Below the pieces are notes generated by a model. The model did no database searches. It worked only from the letters and a program-made list of their open reading frames with translations, and was not told the origin of the DNA. Both the position numbers and the translations under genes were made by a program. From NCBI RefSeq assembly GCF_943169635.2, contig NZ_OW968186.1, positions 1,116,001-1,180,000 on the forward strand: a stretch of DNA of 64,000 nt, in the 5' to 3' direction. Each line of letters begins with the position of its first letter. Position 1 is the first letter of the stretch. Shown piece by piece: positions 60,427-64,000 of this stretch. The DNA is from Fenollaria sporofastidiosus. GTDB taxonomy: Bacteria > Bacillota > Clostridia > Tissierellales > Peptoniphilaceae.

Positions 60427-60455
60427 TTTTAAAATTATCTCTTATATGGTATAAT
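60427..60455 (+). promoter_or_regulatory. dnaE promoter
   Basis: A poor -35 (TTTTAA, 60427-60432), 17-nt spacer, TGG then TATAAT (60450-60455); an extended -10 promoter. Leader of about 13-15 nt. Confidence 0.65.
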
Positions 60456-60474
60456 AATTAATAGAGGTGATTTT

Positions 60475-63400
60475 ATGAGTTTTACGCATTTGCACTTGCA
60501 TACTGAGTATTCTTTACTTGATGGTTCAAACAAAATAACAGAGCTTATAGATAGAGTTAAAGAGCTTGGCATGGATGCATGTGCTATAACTGACCATGGC
60601 AATATGTATGGTGTAATCAAATTTTATAAGGAAGCGAAGGCTAAGGGTATCAAACCTATCATAGGCTGCGAGGTTTATGCATGCGAAGATAAGCTTGTAA
60701 AGGACAAAGAAACACCTTACTACCACTTGATACTTTTATGCGAAAACGAAAAGGGATACAAAAATCTTATAAAGATAGTCTCAGACGCCTCTATTAATGG
60801 CTACTACTATAAGCCAAGAACTGATTTTAACTATTTACGTGAGCATAGCGAAGGCATCATTGCACTATCTGCCTGCTTAGGTGGAGAGGTGCAAAGGATG
60901 ATACTCGATCAAAATATGGATGGAGCAAAAAAAGCTGCGCTTAGATATAAAGAAATATTTGGAGAAAACAATTTCTTCCTAGAGCTTCAAGATCACGGTA
61001 TGAAGGAGCAAGCATATGTTAATAATTATCTTATCGATCTTTCTAAGGAGCTAGGTCTTGGACTAGTTGCGACAAACGATTGTCACTACCTACGCAAAGA
61101 GGACGCTAAGGTTCACGACGTGCTTTTATGTATACAAACTCTTTCAAAGATTGATGATGAAAACAGAATGCGCTTTCCTAGTGAAGAGTTTTATGTAAAG
61201 AGTCCTGAGGAGATGGAGAAACTCTTCTCATATGTACCTGAGGCTATAAAAAATACTGAGATTATTAAAGACAGATGTAATGTAGAGATTGAGTTTCATC
61301 AAAAACATTTGCCTAACTTTGAGATAGATGAAGACATGACGCACTCTGAATACCTTCATAAGCTTTGCGAAGAAGGTTTAAAGAAGAGATATGGACATGT
61401 CAGTGAAGACATAAAGAATAGGATGGAAACTGAGTTTAAGATTATCGACTCCATGGGCTATGTTGACTACTTCCTAGTAGTTAGGGACTTTATAATGTAC
61501 GCTAAAAACAATGGCATACCTGTTGGACCAGGAAGAGGTTCTGCGGCAGGCAGCATTGTTTCTTATGCTTTAGGCATAGTTGATGTTGACCCTCTAAAGT
61601 ATGATTTGCTATTTGAAAGATTTCTAAATCCTGAGAGAGTTTCCATGCCCGATATAGATGTTGACTTTGGATATGAGAGAAGATCTGAAGTTATTGACTA
61701 TGTAATAAGGAAGTATCACGAGGACAAGGTTAGTCAGATTATTACCTTTGGTACACTTGCCGCAAGAGCCGTTATTCGTGATGTTGCAAGGGCTTTAGAT
61801 GTGCCTTTAAACAAGGCAGATACACTTGCAAAGATGGTGCCAAGAGATCTAGACATAACCATAGACTTAGCTTTAGAGAGAAATCCTGAGTTTAAGAAAG
61901 CCTACGATGAAGACGAAGAGGCAAAGAAAATAATTGATATATCAAGACAGCTTGAGGGTTTGCCAAGGAATATTGGTACTCACGCTGCTGGTATATTAAT
62001 CACTGAAGAGACTATAACAAACCACCTACCTCTTGTTAAGAACAAAGAGTCTATATCCACTCAGTACACTATGACAGAGCTTGAAGAGCTTGGATTTTTG
62101 AAGATGGACTTCTTAGGCTTAAGAAATTTAACGGTTATTCAAGATGCACTTGATATGATAGAGAAAAACTATAATCTTAAAGTTGACTTTGATAATATGG
62201 AATGCGACGACAAAAATGTTATAAATTTATTTACAAACGCTGAAACAATAGGTGTATTTCAATTCGAGTCGGTTGGTATGAGAAGGTTCTTAAAGGAATT
62301 AAAGGCCCAAAAGTTTGAAGATCTAATTGCTGCAAACTCATTGTTTAGACCGGGACCTATGCAATCGATACCAAAGTTTGTCGAGGCAAGGCATGATCCA
62401 TCTAAGATAAGCTACTTAGATCCGCATCTTGAACCAATACTAAAGGAAACATATGGTTGCATTGTATATCAAGAGCAGGTTATGAGAATATTTAGAAACC
62501 TTGCTGGCTACTCACTTGGCGGTGCTGACATAGTTAGAAGAGCCATGAGTAAGAAGAAGATGAAGGTCTTGGAGCAAGAGAGAAAGAACTTTATCTATGG
62601 TAAGGACGACGGGGATGAAGTGATTATCAAGGGTGCTGTGAGAAACGGCATTAAAGAAGAGGTAGCAAATCAAATTTTTGATTACATGCTTGACTTTGCA
62701 AACTACGCCTTCAACAAGTCACACTCTGCTGCTTACTCGGTCGTTGCATATAGAACAGCCTACCTTAAGTACTACTATCCAAAAGAGTATATGGCAAGTC
62801 TACTTAGCTCTGTAATGGGCAACACTCCAGATGTAATAAAGTATCTAGAAGAGGCAAAAAGACTTGGCATAGAAGTCTTAAGACCTGATATAAACAAGTC
62901 ATTTAGAAAGTTTGCAACAGAAGACGATTGTATAAGATTCGGACTTTCAGCGATTAAAAACGTAGGAAGTAATGTTATTGATTCAATACTAAAAGCCAGA
63001 GGAAAGATAGATGGCTTTACTTCATTTGAAGACTTCTTAACAAAGACTTACAAAGTTGATTCGGCTGCTATGAACAAAAAGTCTATAGAGTCTCTAATAA
63101 AAGCAGGGGCGCTTGACTCACTTGGATTGAATAGAAGCCAAATGCTTGGTTCATATGACTTTATTCTTAAGAGTATACAAAAGGATGCAAAGAGCAATGC
63201 CGAGGGACAGCTTGGTCTATTCGGACTTAGTGATGATAATTCATCCCATGCACAATACAAGGTGCCGGAAGCTACAGAACTTTCAAAGTTTATGCTTCTT
63301 GAGGGCGAAAAAGAGATGACTGGCATATATTTTTCAGGTCATCCACTTGAAGAATTTACACAAGAACTAAGAGATAACAGCGACTTTACGTCCATTGAGA

Positions 63401-63927
63401 TGAAAGAAAAGCTTGCTGATGAAACCGATACAGACATTAAAGATAATATGTTTATTTCTTATGCAGGTATGATATCTGATGTCACTAAGAAGGTAACAAA
63501 GAATAATCAAATGATGGCCTTCATCGATTTAGAAGATATTTATGACAATATTAGAGTGGTAATCTTCCCAAGAGTTTACGAAACTTACAGAAGTTTGATA
63601 AAAGAAGGAGAGAGAATAGTAGTTAAAGGAAGATTGCAAATAAGCGCTAATGATGAGATAAACATCATAGCAGATAGAGTTAAAAGGCTTGAAAAGCGTA
63701 AAGAGACTTTATACTTAAGAATAAAAAAAGATAAAGATGATAATGATAAAATGGATATCTTGGATATTCTAAAGAAATATAAGGGAGATAACCCTGTTGT
63801 AGTGTACTTTGAAGAGACAAAGTCTACTATTGAATCCAACGATAGCACAGCTATTGACATAGACAATGAGAAGCTATATGAGGATTTAAAAATGCATTTA
63901 AACGAAGATGATATAGTTATCAAATAG
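60475..63927 (+). CDS. dnaE: DNA polymerase III alpha subunit DnaE
   Basis: Replicative-type DNA polymerase of the C family. The N-terminal PHP domain starts FTHLHLHTEYSLLDG. The palm has GPGRGSAAGSIVSYALGI and the catalytic PDIDVDF (Asp393, Asp395), then IGTHAAGILIT and NKSHSAAYSVVAYRTAY. A helix-hairpin-helix and OB-fold (ISYAGMISDVTKKVTKNNQMMAFIDLED) end the protein. 1150 residues, the DnaE1/DnaE3 size. In Firmicutes it usually works beside PolC, which is not in this window. dnaE followed by pfkA is a common order. Confidence 0.97.
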   Translation: MSFTHLHLHTEYSLLDGSNKITELIDRVKELGMDACAITDHGNMYGVIKFYKEAKAKGIKPIIGCEVYACEDKLVKDKETPYYHLILLCENEKGYKNLIKIVSDASINGYYYKPRTDFNYLREHSEGIIALSACLGGEVQRMILDQNMDGAKKAALRYKEIFGENNFFLELQDHGMKEQAYVNNYLIDLSKELGLGLVATNDCHYLRKEDAKVHDVLLCIQTLSKIDDENRMRFPSEEFYVKSPEEMEKLFSYVPEAIKNTEIIKDRCNVEIEFHQKHLPNFEIDEDMTHSEYLHKLCEEGLKKRYGHVSEDIKNRMETEFKIIDSMGYVDYFLVVRDFIMYAKNNGIPVGPGRGSAAGSIVSYALGIVDVDPLKYDLLFERFLNPERVSMPDIDVDFGYERRSEVIDYVIRKYHEDKVSQIITFGTLAARAVIRDVARALDVPLNKADTLAKMVPRDLDITIDLALERNPEFKKAYDEDEEAKKIIDISRQLEGLPRNIGTHAAGILITEETITNHLPLVKNKESISTQYTMTELEELGFLKMDFLGLRNLTVIQDALDMIEKNYNLKVDFDNMECDDKNVINLFTNAETIGVFQFESVGMRRFLKELKAQKFEDLIAANSLFRPGPMQSIPKFVEARHDPSKISYLDPHLEPILKETYGCIVYQEQVMRIFRNLAGYSLGGADIVRRAMSKKKMKVLEQERKNFIYGKDDGDEVIIKGAVRNGIKEEVANQIFDYMLDFANYAFNKSHSAAYSVVAYRTAYLKYYYPKEYMASLLSSVMGNTPDVIKYLEEAKRLGIEVLRPDINKSFRKFATEDDCIRFGLSAIKNVGSNVIDSILKARGKIDGFTSFEDFLTKTYKVDSAAMNKKSIESLIKAGALDSLGLNRSQMLGSYDFILKSIQKDAKSNAEGQLGLFGLSDDNSSHAQYKVPEATELSKFMLLEGEKEMTGIYFSGHPLEEFTQELRDNSDFTSIEMKEKLADETDTDIKDNMFISYAGMISDVTKKVTKNNQMMAFIDLEDIYDNIRVVIFPRVYETYRSLIKEGERIVVKGRLQISANDEINIIADRVKRLEKRKETLYLRIKKDKDDNDKMDILDILKKYKGDNPVVVYFEETKSTIESNDSTAIDIDNEKLYEDLKMHLNEDDIVIK

Positions 63928-63935
63928 GAGGAAGA

Positions 63936-64000
63936 ATGAAGACTATTGCTATATTAACAAGTGGCGGTGACGCACCTGGAATGAATGCTGTTATTAGATC
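63936..64000 (+). CDS. pfkA: 6-phosphofructokinase, N-terminal fragment (cut by window edge)
   Basis: Phosphorylates fructose 6-phosphate with ATP, the committed step of glycolysis. Only about 21 residues are visible: KTIAILTSGGDAPGMNAVIR, the canonical PfkA N-terminus with its GGDxPGxNAVIR nucleotide-binding motif. ATG at 63936 with aggagga 3-4 nt upstream, 8 nt after dnaE. The rest lies beyond the right edge. Confidence 0.95.
   Translation, partial: MKTIAILTSGGDAPGMNAVIR

Overview
The window is a dense, AT-rich bacterial chromosome segment of Gram-positive (Firmicutes) type. Shine-Dalgarno sites are strong, Arg is mostly AGA, intrinsic terminators are common, and starts include TTG and GTG. 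The gene content suggests a fermentative anaerobe of the Tissierellia/Peptoniphilaceae kind (relatives of Peptoniphilus, Anaerococcus, Fenollaria or Ezakiella). It has an Rnf complex, peptide import, a selenocysteine tRNA, an ECF folate transporter under a tetrahydrofolate riboswitch, and mreCD without an adjacent mreB. The genus is an inference; no rRNA lies in the window. No phage, insertion sequence, CRISPR array or integrase was seen.

Layout. 1-7227: oligopeptide ABC importer operon (binding protein cut by the left edge, two permeases, two ATPases, a small membrane protein), closed by a terminator. 7396-8688: two membrane/exported proteins, then a convergent UvrD-like helicase (minus). 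10582-14505: nitroreductase, transaldolase, glpX and rho. 14519-21797: rimP-nusA-rnpM-infB-rbfA-nrnA-truB-ribF. 21815-34632: a long run with rpsO-pnp, dut, uppP, ftsK/spoIIIE, rimO, pgsA, a CinA C-terminal-type gene, recA, and then a Mre11-like nuclease with a Rad50-like ATPase divided over three genes. 34689-36934 (minus): a phosphoglucomutase with an extra N-terminal domain, and tRNA-Sec. 37032-42986: rpsT, tRNA-Lys, polA, coaE, a lytic transglycosylase and a second peptide-binding lipoprotein. 42983-56959: rnfCDGEAB, a NusG_II protein, a Gx-type membrane protein, radC, mreC, mreD, a very large PBP2 and a radical-SAM pair. 56986-57730: THF riboswitch and folT. 57827-60345 (minus): a DUF2812 membrane protein, lgt and a DUF4190-like protein. 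60427-64000: dnaE and the start of pfkA.

How the genes fit together. Peptides are taken up by the Opp system. Rnf couples ferredoxin oxidation and NAD+ reduction to an ion gradient. GlpX, transaldolase and PfkA handle sugar phosphates. Most of the rest is translation, transcription, DNA repair and cell-wall housekeeping.

The most unusual content is (i) a seven-repeat RCC1-like beta-propeller inserted in the outer loop of the OppC permease, with a roughly 150-residue coiled-coil-like insertion in the partner OppF ATPase; (ii) a Rad50/SbcC-like ATPase split at its zinc hook into three intact, translationally coupled genes behind an Mre11-like nuclease; (iii) a fusion domain on phosphoglucomutase; and (iv) a readable THF riboswitch with a plausible translation-control switch.
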